Assembly (NCBI RefSeq): GCF_023243045.1
Contig: NZ_JALKFX010000012.1
Coordinates: forward strand, 1 to 45,292
Length of the DNA stretch: 45,292 bases
DNA from: Frankia sp. AgB32
Lineage (GTDB): Bacteria > Actinomycetota > Actinomycetes > Frankiales > Frankiaceae
Direction: 5' to 3'
Shown here: positions 17,024-25,277 of the stretch, in pieces
How the letters are laid out: each line of letters starts with the position of its first letter
How positions within the stretch are numbered: the first letter of the stretch is position 1
Translations under genes and position numbers: made by a program
Notes under the pieces: model-generated
Told to the model about the DNA's origin: nothing
The model's database searches: none
The model's input: only the letters and a program-made list of their open reading frames with translations

Positions 17024-17866
17024 GTGTCGACTTTCGGTCGGTGGGGGAGTCGAACCCGGTGGTCGATTGTCGGGCTCGGCGTTCTGGTGTACGGGGTGGT
17101 CGCGGTGACGGTGGCGCTGGTGACGGCCGCCGGAATCAGGTCGCACTTCTCCGGCCCGTCGGTAGCTGCCGAGGCGGTCGCGTCCACGACCAGGAAGGCG
17201 GGATCGCCGCACGATCCGCCGCCGGTGGCGCGGGTGCCGCGGTCCGCGTCCTCGCCGGCGACGCCCTCCCCGTCGCCGCCGGCGCCGACCGCCGGGAGCA
17301 GCCCGCCCGCGGGTGACCCGGGGGCGGTCGGCGCGGCCCCGTCGAGTGCCGGTGCCCGTTCCGCGCCGCCCCGCCCGGCGGCGACCCGGCCCACCCGGGC
17401 CGCGGCGCGGCCGACGGCGGCGCCCGCGCCCGCCCCCGCGCCGGCCCCCGCGCCCGTTGCGACGTCGGCGCCGAGCGGAGAGGTCTGGGTCGACGTCGCC
17501 ACCGGCCTGTGCCTCGACGGCAACGACAACGGCGATATGTATACGCTCGGTTGCAACAACGGTGACTATCAGCGGTGGGTCGTCTCGGCCAGCGGGGACG
17601 GCGTGCGGGTCCGCAGCGTCCTCACCGGACGGTGTATCGGCAGCCACGCGAACGGGTCCTCGCCGACGGGTGCCAGATACCGGGGAACCGTGTACGCGGC
17701 CGCCTGCGACGGCGGCGCCGCGCAGGTCTGGAAAAGGACGAGCGAGAGTCAGGGCTACGTCTTTCGCAATGCCGCCACCGGTGAATGCCTCGACAGTGAC
17801 GCGAGCGGTGGACTGTACACCCAGGACTACAACAGCGGGAACTTCCAGCACTGGGTGCGGCGCTGA
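17024..17866 (+). CDS. Membrane-anchored ricin-type beta-trefoil lectin-domain protein
   Basis: The 280-residue protein has a short cytoplasmic N-terminus, one membrane segment (about 14-38, SIVGLGVLVYGVVAVTVALV), a Pro/Ala/Ser-rich stalk (about 60-150) and a C-terminal ricin-B-like trefoil (about 155-280). The trefoil shows the expected blocks: TGLCLDGNDNGDMYTLGCN with YQRW, TGRCIGSH, and TGECLD with NFQHW. It is probably exposed outside the cell and binds carbohydrate. GAGGGGAG (17009-17016) lies 7 nt before the GTG at 17024, which decides the start over longer upstream frames. No catalytic domain is fused, so it may be an adhesin or a wall-binding protein. Confidence 0.8.
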   Translation: MSTFGRWGSRTRWSIVGLGVLVYGVVAVTVALVTAAGIRSHFSGPSVAAEAVASTTRKAGSPHDPPPVARVPRSASSPATPSPSPPAPTAGSSPPAGDPGAVGAAPSSAGARSAPPRPAATRPTRAAARPTAAPAPAPAPAPAPVATSAPSGEVWVDVATGLCLDGNDNGDMYTLGCNNGDYQRWVVSASGDGVRVRSVLTGRCIGSHANGSSPTGARYRGTVYAAACDGGAAQVWKRTSESQGYVFRNAATGECLDSDASGGLYTQDYNSGNFQHWVRR

Positions 17867-18202
17867 TCGCCAGGTCAGGGCCGGCCCGGCCACGCGTCGG
17901 CCGAGACCGGTGCGTCCGGCATATCAAGAAATCATCATCCGTCGGAACATTCGCCCGTTTTCAGTGTCGCACTGTCCCGCTATTTAGTTGAATGATTGTC
18001 GATGTCGCGGGAAGAAGGGGTCGCGTCCGCGCGTCCACCGCTCCGAACGGCATAATGCCCTGATGAAATGCGCACGCCCGGAAATCGGACTCGGTTTCCC
18101 GGGCATGACCGGTGGCCCGCTGCTGGCCGCCGACCCCGCCGGGCCGCGCCGGACCCGGGGCGTCCGCGGGCCGGCCGGAACCGGCCGACGCGGCGGTGCC
18201 CG
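17867..18202. other. Intergenic region with an AT-richer patch
   Basis: This gap contains a patch from about 17920 to 18000 that is clearly less GC-rich than the rest and could hold the promoter for the next plus-strand gene. I see no gene, repeat or strong hairpin. Confidence 0.45.
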
Positions 18203-19381
18203 GTGAACGGCGAGCGCCAGGCGGCCCGCGCCTGCGGGCCGACGATCCTGATCCAGAGCCCGACCATCGTTCAGCCGGTAGAGACCTCGGTCTTCCAGCC
18301 CGGGCGGCCCGCCTACGACCCGGTGCGGGCCGCCGCGGAGTCCGCGGCCGTGCGCGCCGCGCTGGCCGAGCTCGGCGCCGTCCCGCGCTCGCCGTCGGAG
18401 ATCCTCACCGCGCTGCCCCGCGAGGTGCTGCTCGAACTCGCCGTGCGGGCGGTGAGCGCCGACGACGACGCCCGGCTGCTCGCCGCCAGGGACGCGCTGC
18501 GGGACTGGTCGGTGCCGGCCCTGGCGCCCGTCGTGCTGCACCAGCCGCGGCTGCTGCTCGAACCCGGTGCCGGCGGCGGCGTCATCGGCCTCGATGACGC
18601 CCCGGACGAGAGCTATGCGCTGCGGCCGCTGGCCGGGCTGATGTTCCCCCGCGACCACTACGCCGATCTCGGCGGCGCGGTCGCTGTCGGCCGGCTGCGC
18701 CGGCGCGAGCGGGCCCGCGAGACGATCGTGATGGCCGCGATTCTGCGCGGGCTGCGCGGCCGGTCGGCCGAGGTGCGGGTGCCCGAACCGCTCTACCTCG
18801 CCGGCGGCGACCTCGTCGCCGGCGGTGGGGTCGCGGTGCTCGCGACAGGGGCGCGCACCAGCCCGGCGGCCTGGGGACTGCTGCGTCCCTACCTGCTCGC
18901 CGCGTTCGCGCACGTCGTGCGGGTGCGCGACGAGCTGCGCCGGCCTGGCGAGCCGCACCTTGACCACTGGCTGGGGCTCGGCCCCGGGATCGCCCTGGTC
19001 GGCGCCGACCGCCTGCACGCCCCCGCGGCGGTCGAGAGTGAGGGCGCCGGCGCGCGGGAGACGACCCTCGTCGACGCGCTGCGCAGCGTGGAACTGGCGG
19101 TGTGCCCGCTGGCCCCGGAGATGGTGGCCGCCTTCGCCGCCGGGGTGTTCTTCCTGCCCGACCCGCGATCGGCGCCGAGCCCGGGCGCCGACGGGCCGGC
19201 CGCCCTGGTGTCGACGGCGAGCGCGCCGTGGACCGAACCGGTTCTCGCCCGCTTCGGGGTGCACACCGTCGCCGTTCCGTTCGACGAGCACCACAAGCGG
19301 CTCGGCAGCCTGCACCGGGCGCTCAACACCGTTCCCGAGACCGTCGGCGTCATCGACGCCTGGCCCGCACCAGCCTCCTGA
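18203..19381 (+). CDS. Arginine deiminase-like protein lacking the catalytic cysteine
   Basis: The 392-residue protein resembles arginine deiminases of the guanidino-modifying superfamily: an N-terminal opening with LIQSPTIVQPVETSV, a helical insertion (about 55-130), the MFPRDHYADLGG block near 148-159 (Arg-Asp substrate contact), and HLDHWLG near 252. The C-terminal motif, normally Gly-Gly-x-His/Arg-Cys, reads RLGSLHRALN with Arg372 where the nucleophilic Cys should be. Ordinary deiminase chemistry is therefore unlikely. It may be a binding protein, a regulator or a decayed enzyme. The start is uncertain: GTG at 18203 is used because the resemblance begins about 15 codons later, but the frame is open to 18068. 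Its end overlaps a small minus-strand gene by 32 nt. Confidence 0.72.
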   Translation: MNGERQAARACGPTILIQSPTIVQPVETSVFQPGRPAYDPVRAAAESAAVRAALAELGAVPRSPSEILTALPREVLLELAVRAVSADDDARLLAARDALRDWSVPALAPVVLHQPRLLLEPGAGGGVIGLDDAPDESYALRPLAGLMFPRDHYADLGGAVAVGRLRRRERARETIVMAAILRGLRGRSAEVRVPEPLYLAGGDLVAGGGVAVLATGARTSPAAWGLLRPYLLAAFAHVVRVRDELRRPGEPHLDHWLGLGPGIALVGADRLHAPAAVESEGAGARETTLVDALRSVELAVCPLAPEMVAAFAAGVFFLPDPRSAPSPGADGPAALVSTASAPWTEPVLARFGVHTVAVPFDEHHKRLGSLHRALNTVPETVGVIDAWPAPAS

Positions 19382-19604
19382 GCCGACCGCCGGCGCCCGG
19401 CCCGGCGGTCACCGGATCCGCTTCGGCCGGCGGCGGTGACGGGAGCTCGGCCGCCGCGGCGTGGCGCTCGCGCCGCCGGGCGCGGACCTCCTCGGGGGAG
19501 TAGGCGCCGCGCTGGCGCTGGTCGCGGGCCACGAGCACGCCGGTCGCGGCGACGCCGGCGAGGCCCGCGACACCGCGCAGCTTGCCCCACCGCGCCCGCT
19601 TCAC
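19350..19604 (-). CDS. Small actinobacterial protein of unknown function with one membrane helix
   Basis: The 84-residue protein has a basic N-terminus (MKRARWGKLRG), one short hydrophobic helix (VAGLAGVAATGVLVA) and a charged region DQRQRGAYSPEEVRARRRER. Short basic proteins of this form are common in actinomycetes. The function is not known to me. A run of G precedes the GTG at 19604 and could serve as ribosome-binding site. It overlaps the 3' end of the deiminase-like gene on the other strand. Confidence 0.5.
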   Translation of the reverse strand: MKRARWGKLRGVAGLAGVAATGVLVARDQRQRGAYSPEEVRARRRERHAAAAELPSPPPAEADPVTAGPGAGGRLRRLVRARRR

Positions 19605-19661
19605 CCCCCCAGGCTACGACGGCGCAGCCCGGCCCGGTCCGACCTGCGGCATGCTGGGCCC

Positions 19662-20309
19662 ATGTCCGACTCGCGGCTCGGCCTGACCGAGGCCCTGGAC
19701 CTGGTTCGGACGGGCGACCTGTGGCTGTTCCGCGGCCGGACGGCGGCCGACCGGATGATCCAGACGACGACGAACAGCCCGGTGAACCACGTCGGCATGG
19801 CGATCGTCGTCGACGACCTCCCGCCGCTGCTGTGGCACGCGGAGCTCGGCCGCGCCCTGCCGGACGTGTGGTCCGGCGGCCGGCAGCGGGGGGTGCAGCT
19901 CCACGACATGCGGGCGGCCGTCGAGACCTGGGGACAGCGCTACGGACAGCGGGCGTGGCTGCGTCAGCTCTCCCCGGCGGTCGGCACCGCCCAGGAGGAC
20001 GCGGCGCTGCGTGCCGTCGCCCGGCTCGACGGCACGCCCTTTCCCTCGACCGCGCAGCTCGCGGGCCGCTGGCTGCGGGGCCGCTTCCCCCGCCCGCGTC
20101 GGTCGGCCACCCCGGCCGCCCTGGAGACCGCGTTCTGCGCCGAGGTCGTCGCCGTCACCTACGAGGCGATGGGCCTGCTGCCGGCCGGGCGAGCGCCGAA
20201 CTGGTACGACCCGGGAAGGTTCTGGAGCGGCGACGCCCTCACCCTGCTCGACGGCTTCACGCTCGGCGACGAGATCTCCGTGCATCTGCCGGTCAGCGCC
20301 GCGTCCTGA
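19662..20309 (+). CDS. Permuted NlpC/P60 (YiiX/YebB-like) papain-fold protein
   Basis: The 215-residue protein starts MSDSRLGLTEAL and has GDLWLFRGRTAADRMIQ, then NSPVNHVGMAIVVDD with His near 43, and TAFCAEVVAVTYEAMGLL with Cys near 159. The order His first, Cys later is that of circularly permuted NlpC/P60 proteins, where Cys and His form the active site of amidases or acyltransferases. No signal peptide is visible, so a cytoplasmic substrate such as a lipid or peptide amide is more likely than peptidoglycan. The last 17 nt overlap the 3' end of the opposing FUSC gene. Confidence 0.65.
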   Translation: MSDSRLGLTEALDLVRTGDLWLFRGRTAADRMIQTTTNSPVNHVGMAIVVDDLPPLLWHAELGRALPDVWSGGRQRGVQLHDMRAAVETWGQRYGQRAWLRQLSPAVGTAQEDAALRAVARLDGTPFPSTAQLAGRWLRGRFPRPRRSATPAALETAFCAEVVAVTYEAMGLLPAGRAPNWYDPGRFWSGDALTLLDGFTLGDEISVHLPVSAAS

Positions 20310-21894
20310 CCCCGCTGGCGGCGGCGAGGGCGCGCCGGCTCGCCACCACCCGGTCGCGGACCCGGGCGATCTCCCGGCGTCCCGAGCGGGGCGGCGGCGT
20401 GCCGCGCCGGGCCAGCTCACCGGTGAGTTCCCGCACCGGCGTCCGACAGGCGAGCAGCGCCTCGACGACGTCGTACCGCTGCGGGGCCCGGGTGCGATCC
20501 CGCTGCCCGGGCGGGATGGCCCGCGCCAGCCTGGCCAACGTCCGCTGCGCACGCAGCGGCGGGGCGATCTCGGCCAGCCGGTCGAAGGCGGCCTCGACCC
20601 GCCCGTGTGCCTCGGCCAGCGCCCTGCGCAGCTGCGCCGCGGCGCCCTCCGCGCCCTCCGCGCCGTTCGTGCCGCCCGCGCCCGCTCGGCCCGCAGGGCC
20701 ACCTGCCCTACCCGCGCCAGCCGGGGGAGTCGGCCCGCCGGCGCCGCGCCGTCGACCGGTCTGGATCACGATCAGGTAGTCCGTGAGCGCGGCGAGCAGG
20801 TCGGCAACCCGGCGCCGCAGCACGCCGCTGGTGCGGACGGGCAGCACGAACCAGGCCGCCCCCAGCCCGAGCGCGGCGCCCAGCCCGACGGCGGCCAGCC
20901 GTTCCCGCAGCAGCCCGGCGCCGCTCTGCCCGTAGTAGCCGTACAGCAGCGCGAGCACCCCGGTGATGCAGGCGGCCCAGTACGCGTACGACACGGGCCG
21001 CAGCCACACGCCGAGCGCGAGGAGCCCGAAGACCGCCACGAGGGACCACCGGTCATGCGTCGGCAGGACGCCGGCGAGCAGGCTCGCCGCGGCGGTCCCG
21101 GCGGCGGCGCCGGCGAAGCGCTGCACGCTGCGGTAGAGCACGTCGGCGCGGCCGCGGTTGCCGCTGTTCACCAGATAGGCCGTCAGGACCAGCCAGGTTC
21201 GGTGCGCGGGGAACAGATGCCGCCCGAGCACGAACGCCGCCGCGAGGGCCACCGCGAGCTGCGCCGCCATCCTGCTGCTCGCGGCCAGCCGGCGCCGCCC
21301 CGCCACCTGCGGGCGGCGCTGCGCGCCAGCGGCACCGTGATCGACCGGATCGACCGGGACGGACGGCGCCGGGACGCCCAGCCAGGTCTCGACCTGGCTC
21401 GCGAGGGTGACCCAGCCGACCGCGACGAAGGCGACGCCCACCAGGGCGAGCTGCGACATCGCCCCGCTGCCCGGCGGGACCGGCGTGACGATCAGCGCGA
21501 TGAACGGCAGTGTCGCCAGCGTGCCCGCCCGGGCCCAGACCGGCCCGAACCTGCGGATCCACACGGCGCCGCTGATCGCCAGGACGAACAGGGCCTCGCC
21601 GGCGTTGCGGTGCCGTTCGGTCAGCCGGCCCACCTCGCTTGCCAGTAACGCGATCAGCGGCGTCACCACCAGCGGCAGCAGCCGCTGGTGGCGGGCGCGG
21701 ACCGGGCGGCCCCGGCGCACCCGGCTCAGCGTCAGGACGAGCACCACGCCCAGGACAGCCGCCGCGGAGCCGACGCCGACCACCGTGCGCAGCAGCAGCA
21801 CCGTGGCGAACGTCCCCAGCGCGGCACCGATCGTCCCGGCGACCGCGGGCCACGCCTCCAGCCGCTGGCGGGCCGGAAGAATGTTCGCCATCAC
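20293..21894 (-). CDS. FUSC-family (aromatic acid exporter-like) integral membrane protein
   Basis: The 533-residue protein has two blocks of membrane helices (about 18-165 and 210-345), the second with WLVLTAYLVNSGNRGRADVL and RFAGAAAGTAAASLLAGVLP, typical of FUSC/AaeB/YccS proteins. A Gly/Ala-rich linker and a cytoplasmic helical region follow. Family members export aromatic acids such as fusaric acid or p-hydroxybenzoate; the substrate here is unknown. Starts GTG (21894) and ATG (21891) are adjacent. It is divergent from a MarR regulator, which often controls exporters of aromatic acids and responds to them. Confidence 0.82.
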   Translation of the reverse strand: MMANILPARQRLEAWPAVAGTIGAALGTFATVLLLRTVVGVGSAAAVLGVVLVLTLSRVRRGRPVRARHQRLLPLVVTPLIALLASEVGRLTERHRNAGEALFVLAISGAVWIRRFGPVWARAGTLATLPFIALIVTPVPPGSGAMSQLALVGVAFVAVGWVTLASQVETWLGVPAPSVPVDPVDHGAAGAQRRPQVAGRRRLAASSRMAAQLAVALAAAFVLGRHLFPAHRTWLVLTAYLVNSGNRGRADVLYRSVQRFAGAAAGTAAASLLAGVLPTHDRWSLVAVFGLLALGVWLRPVSYAYWAACITGVLALLYGYYGQSGAGLLRERLAAVGLGAALGLGAAWFVLPVRTSGVLRRRVADLLAALTDYLIVIQTGRRRGAGGPTPPAGAGRAGGPAGRAGAGGTNGAEGAEGAAAQLRRALAEAHGRVEAAFDRLAEIAPPLRAQRTLARLARAIPPGQRDRTRAPQRYDVVEALLACRTPVRELTGELARRGTPPPRSGRREIARVRDRVVASRRALAAASGVRTRR

Positions 21895-21931
21895 GTACTA
21901 CCTCGGCTCCCGTTCGGCGCGGATATCCAGC

Positions 21932-21945
21932 TGACGTTCGCGTCA
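21932..21945. promoter_or_regulatory. Candidate MarR operator between FUSC and marR genes
   Basis: TGACG and CGTCA flank TTCG in the 86-nt gap between the divergent FUSC and MarR genes. The arms are short (5 bp), but the place suits a MarR dimer repressing both genes. Confidence 0.35.
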
Positions 21946-21980
21946 CCCCGCCGGAAATAGTAAGTGATAGCGTTTTAGCC

Positions 21981-22583
21981 ATGTGGCCGCTGTCTGAGAT
22001 GTCCCCGCGCGAGCAGAGCGCGGCGGCGGTGCGGCGGGCGGTGACACACCTGGGGCGCCGGTTGCGGGCCCAGCGGCCCGCCGGCGCGCTGAACGGGACC
22101 AAGCTGAGCGTGCTCAGCCACCTGTACCGGCTCGGGCCGAGCGCGCCGGGCGAGATCGCCGCCGCCGAGCGGCATCAGCCCCAGTCACTGTCGCGCACGT
22201 TCGCCGAGCTGCGGTCCGCCGGCCTGATCAGTCGCGGCCCGCGCGACGGTGACCGCCGCGGTGCGCTGCTGGCGATCACCGAGGCGGGGCGGGAGGCGCT
22301 GCATCAGGACATGGCCCACCGGGACGCCTGGCTCACCCGCGCCCTCGACGACCTCACCGACGCCGAAGTGGCGCTGGTGCGCATCGCCGCCGAGCTGCTC
22401 GACCACCTCGCGGAACACCCCGACGGCAGCGGCCCCGACGAGCGTCCTCCCGTCGGCTCCCGGCGCGTCGCTGTCGGGCCAGCCTCCGTGGTGGTGGTGG
22501 CCGACTCCGCTGTGGGGGCCGTGTCCGCTGTGGGGGCCGTGTCCGCCGTCGGGACCGTTCGCGGCGCGGGCCGGCCGGCGTGA
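21981..22583 (+). CDS. MarR-family transcriptional regulator
   Basis: The 200-residue protein has a winged helix typical of MarR: helix pair LNGTKLSVLSHLYRLG and EIAAAERHQPQSLSRTFAEL, wing SRGPRDGDRRGALLAITEAG, and C-terminal dimer helices. Residues after about 155 form a low-complexity tail with a Val-Ser-Ala repeat. It is divergent from the FUSC exporter and its stop overlaps the GTG of the GH13 gene (GTGA), so the two are translationally coupled. Likely a repressor that responds to a small aromatic ligand. Confidence 0.85.
   Translation: MWPLSEMSPREQSAAAVRRAVTHLGRRLRAQRPAGALNGTKLSVLSHLYRLGPSAPGEIAAAERHQPQSLSRTFAELRSAGLISRGPRDGDRRGALLAITEAGREALHQDMAHRDAWLTRALDDLTDAEVALVRIAAELLDHLAEHPDGSGPDERPPVGSRRVAVGPASVVVVADSAVGAVSAVGAVSAVGTVRGAGRPA
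22506..22559 (+). repeat. Three 18-bp tandem repeats in the 3' end of marR
   Basis: The unit TCCGCTGTGGGGGCCGTG occurs twice exactly (22506-22523, 22524-22541) and once diverged (22542-22559). It encodes a six-residue Ser-Ala-Val-Gly-Ala-Val repeat in the unstructured MarR tail just before the coupled GH13 start. Confidence 0.85.
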
Positions 22584-23920
22584 ACGCCGATCGCGAGCCC
22601 GCGTGGGTGCGGCACGCCGTGTGGTGGCATGTCTACCCGCTCGGTTTCACCGGCGCCGACACGACCGGCGCCGACCGTCGGCCGGCGCACCGGCTGCGCC
22701 AGCTCGTCGACTGGCTCGACTACGCCGTGCGTCTCGGGGCGAACGGCCTCGCCCTCGGCCCGATCTTCGCGTCGTCGACCCACGGCTACGACACCCTCGA
22801 CCACCTGCGCATCGACCCCCGCCTCGGGGACGACGCCGACTTCGACGACCTCGTCGCCCAGTGCCACGCGCGTGGCCTGCGGGTCCTGCTCGACGGCGTC
22901 TTCAACCACGTCGGCCGGGCCCATCCCGCGTTCGTCGAGCTGCTCGACCGGGGCGAGGCGGCGCCACACGCGGACTGGTTCGTCCCGACCGGCGGGTCCG
23001 GCGCCGACGGCCGCCGACGTTACGCGACCTTCGAGGGCCACGACGGCCTGGTCACCCTGGCGCACGCGAACCCCGCCGTCGCCGACCACATCACCGACGT
23101 GATGGTGCACTGGCTCGACCGCGGTGCCGACGGCTGGCGTCTCGACGCCGCCTACGCGGTGCCGGCCGAGTTCTGGGCCCGGGTGCTGCCCCGGGTCCGC
23201 CGCGCCCATCCGCAGGCATACCTGGTCGGCGAGGTGATCCATGGTGACTACCCGGATTTCGTCCGGCGTTCCGGGCTGGCCGCCGTCACCCAGTACGAGC
23301 TGTGGAAGTCCGTCTGGAGCGCGCTCAACGACACGAACCTGTTCGAGCTGGACTGGACGCTGCGGCGGCACAACGACCTGCTCGACACGTTCGTCCCGCT
23401 GACGTTCGTCGGGAACCACGACGTCACCAGGCTCGCCAGCCGGCTGCGCGAACCCCGGCACCTGCCGCACGCTCTGGTCGTGCTGTGCACCGTCGGGGGC
23501 ACGCCGAGCGTCTACTACGGCGACGAGCAGGCCTTCACCGGTGTCAAGGAGGAACGGGTCGGCGGCGACGACGCGATCCGCCCCGCGTTCCCCGCCGGCG
23601 AGGACGGTCTCGCCGCCGAGGGCTGGCCGACCTTCCGGCTGCACCAGCAGCTCATCGGCCTGCGTCGGCGCCACCCGTGGCTGCACCGCGCCAAGGTCCG
23701 GGTCCTGCACCTGGCGGGCGGGCAGCTGACCTACGAGACGAGCGCCGACGGCCAGCGGCTGCTGGTCGCGCTCAACCTGGCCGGCGAGCCGGCCGACTGC
23801 CCGGCCCCGGGCGCCGGGCACGTCCTGGGCGGGGCGGCGGACCTGGTGCGCGCCAGGGGCGGCGACACCGTTGCCCGGCTGGCGCCGTTCGGCTGGGCCG
23901 TGCTCGCCCCCGCCGCCTGA
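22580..23920 (+). CDS. Glycoside hydrolase family 13 (alpha-amylase superfamily) enzyme
   Basis: The 446-residue TIM-barrel protein carries all GH13 regions: LLDGVFNHVG (region I), GWRLDAAY with the Asp nucleophile (region II), YLVGEVIHGD with the acid/base Glu (region III) and FVGNHDV (region IV). The N-terminus (WWHVYPLGFTGA) and the C-terminal beta domain are present; no signal peptide is visible, so it acts inside the cell, probably on maltooligosaccharides, cyclodextrins or trehalose/glycogen-related glucans. It begins at a GTG overlapping the marR stop. A pairing with MarR/FUSC is functionally unexpected. Confidence 0.88.
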   Translation: MNADREPAWVRHAVWWHVYPLGFTGADTTGADRRPAHRLRQLVDWLDYAVRLGANGLALGPIFASSTHGYDTLDHLRIDPRLGDDADFDDLVAQCHARGLRVLLDGVFNHVGRAHPAFVELLDRGEAAPHADWFVPTGGSGADGRRRYATFEGHDGLVTLAHANPAVADHITDVMVHWLDRGADGWRLDAAYAVPAEFWARVLPRVRRAHPQAYLVGEVIHGDYPDFVRRSGLAAVTQYELWKSVWSALNDTNLFELDWTLRRHNDLLDTFVPLTFVGNHDVTRLASRLREPRHLPHALVVLCTVGGTPSVYYGDEQAFTGVKEERVGGDDAIRPAFPAGEDGLAAEGWPTFRLHQQLIGLRRRHPWLHRAKVRVLHLAGGQLTYETSADGQRLLVALNLAGEPADCPAPGAGHVLGGAADLVRARGGDTVARLAPFGWAVLAPAA

Positions 23921-24355
23921 GTGTCCCCGGCGCGGGCGGCAGGGCGCTGGCCACGAACGCGTGTGCGGGTGCGGGGGCCACCGCCGGGTGGCGGGGATGG
24001 CCGTGCGTGGTCGGCCCCGATCCAGATGCTCACGGTTGTGGATCTTCATGGTCGTTCTGTGTGAACAAACCGGACGTGAAGCCGTACAGAAGGACCACCG
24101 CGGCCCCTCTGCCGCGCAGGTATCCGACGAGACGGGCGGATCGGCCGTTGCGGATGGTGACCGTGCTACCCGAAACGGCCTGCGGAGCTCGGTCTGGCCG
24201 GCTCGGTCTGCCGCCGGCTTTTGGCCTTTACCTCGGCTTGCGGCCCTGCCGGCCGCGGGTGCGGGGGCGCCGGCCGGCGGGATGGGAACCGGGGCCGGTG
24301 CGGCCCGCGGGGCGGAATCGGCCGGCCGGCCGGGGGCGGCGGCCGGGACGGCGCA
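23921..24355. other. Intergenic region between convergent GH13 and PPTase genes
   Basis: No supported gene was found in these 435 nt. Open frames here are extensions of shadow frames without family resemblance. A less GC-rich stretch (about 24040-24100) is flanked by very GC-rich DNA. A decayed gene is possible but cannot be shown. Confidence 0.45.
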
Positions 24356-25270
24356 TCATGGCCGGGACGGCATCGGCATGCCGTCGAGATGGGGGACCGT
24401 GACCGCGGTGACCAGCAGGCCGCCTTCGGCGAGCCAGTGGCCGCCGAAACCGGTCAGCCGGCGGCCGTCGAGTATCGGTCCGTCCACCAGCAGCCGGGCG
24501 GCGAAGGTGCCGCGGGCCCGCAACGGCGCCGGCGCTGGCAGACCAGGCGAAGGCAGCGACGGGCCGGCCGACGCAGGCTGGCCCGCGGCGGGCCAGCTCG
24601 CGCCGGCTGCCAGCCCGGGGCCGGTGACGGACGAGTCGCACTGCCGCAGTGGGCGGGGCGGGATCGGGCTGACCGGCAGGGCCGAGCCGGGTGCGACGCT
24701 GGCCCAGCCGGGGGGAGTCGGCGCGGGACCGGTGGGTGCCGTACCGAGGTCGATGACGAGCTCGGCGTCCTCGAAACCCAGCCAGCGCTGCGCCAGCGGA
24801 AACCAGGCCTTGTAGACGGATTCCTTGGCGCTGAACAGCAGGCGGTCCCATCGAACGGCAGGCCTGGCGGCGAGGTGGGCGGCGAGCCAGCCCCGCTCGG
24901 CCGCCACGGTGATCTCCTGCGTGACGCCCTGCGGGTTTGGCTCGTTGGGCTCGGCGTCGATGCCGATCGTGCACAGCTCGCTCGCGCGGGCCACGGCCGC
25001 GGCCCGGTACCCGGCGCAGTGGGTGATGCTGCCGACCACTCCGTCGGGCCAACTCGGCGCGCCCCGCGGGCCGGGCAGGATCGGCGCCGGTGGCAGGCCC
25101 AGGGTGCGCAGCGCCCGGTGCGCGCACACCCGGGCCGTGGTGAACTCCCGGCGCCGCTTGTCGACCGCCTTCGCGAGCAGGGCGGACTCCTCGGGGAAAA
25201 GGACCGCGGCGGGATCGTCCTCGAACGCCTCAACCGCGACGACGGCCGCAGGCAACAGGCTCGCCAGCAC
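24356..25270 (-). CDS. Sfp-type 4'-phosphopantetheinyl transferase
   Basis: The enzyme moves phosphopantetheine from CoA to the Ser of carrier domains, activating NRPS, PKS and related synthases. Visible family marks: LFPEESALLAKAVDKRRREF near 25-45, the VGSITHCAGY block near 87-96, CTIGIDAEPNEP with the metal-binding Asp and Glu, and LLFSAKESVYKAWFP with the KExxxK motif. A Pro/Ala-rich insert (about 190-250) makes it longer (304 residues) than most Sfp relatives. It starts at a GTG preceded by GAGGG, 7 nt after the metallophosphoesterase stop, so they form an operon, an association also seen in streptomycetes. It could serve the NRPS at the start of the window. Confidence 0.9.
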   Translation of the reverse strand: MLASLLPAAVVAVEAFEDDPAAVLFPEESALLAKAVDKRRREFTTARVCAHRALRTLGLPPAPILPGPRGAPSWPDGVVGSITHCAGYRAAAVARASELCTIGIDAEPNEPNPQGVTQEITVAAERGWLAAHLAARPAVRWDRLLFSAKESVYKAWFPLAQRWLGFEDAELVIDLGTAPTGPAPTPPGWASVAPGSALPVSPIPPRPLRQCDSSVTGPGLAAGASWPAAGQPASAGPSLPSPGLPAPAPLRARGTFAARLLVDGPILDGRRLTGFGGHWLAEGGLLVTAVTVPHLDGMPMPSRP

Positions 25271-25277
25271 CGCGCCC

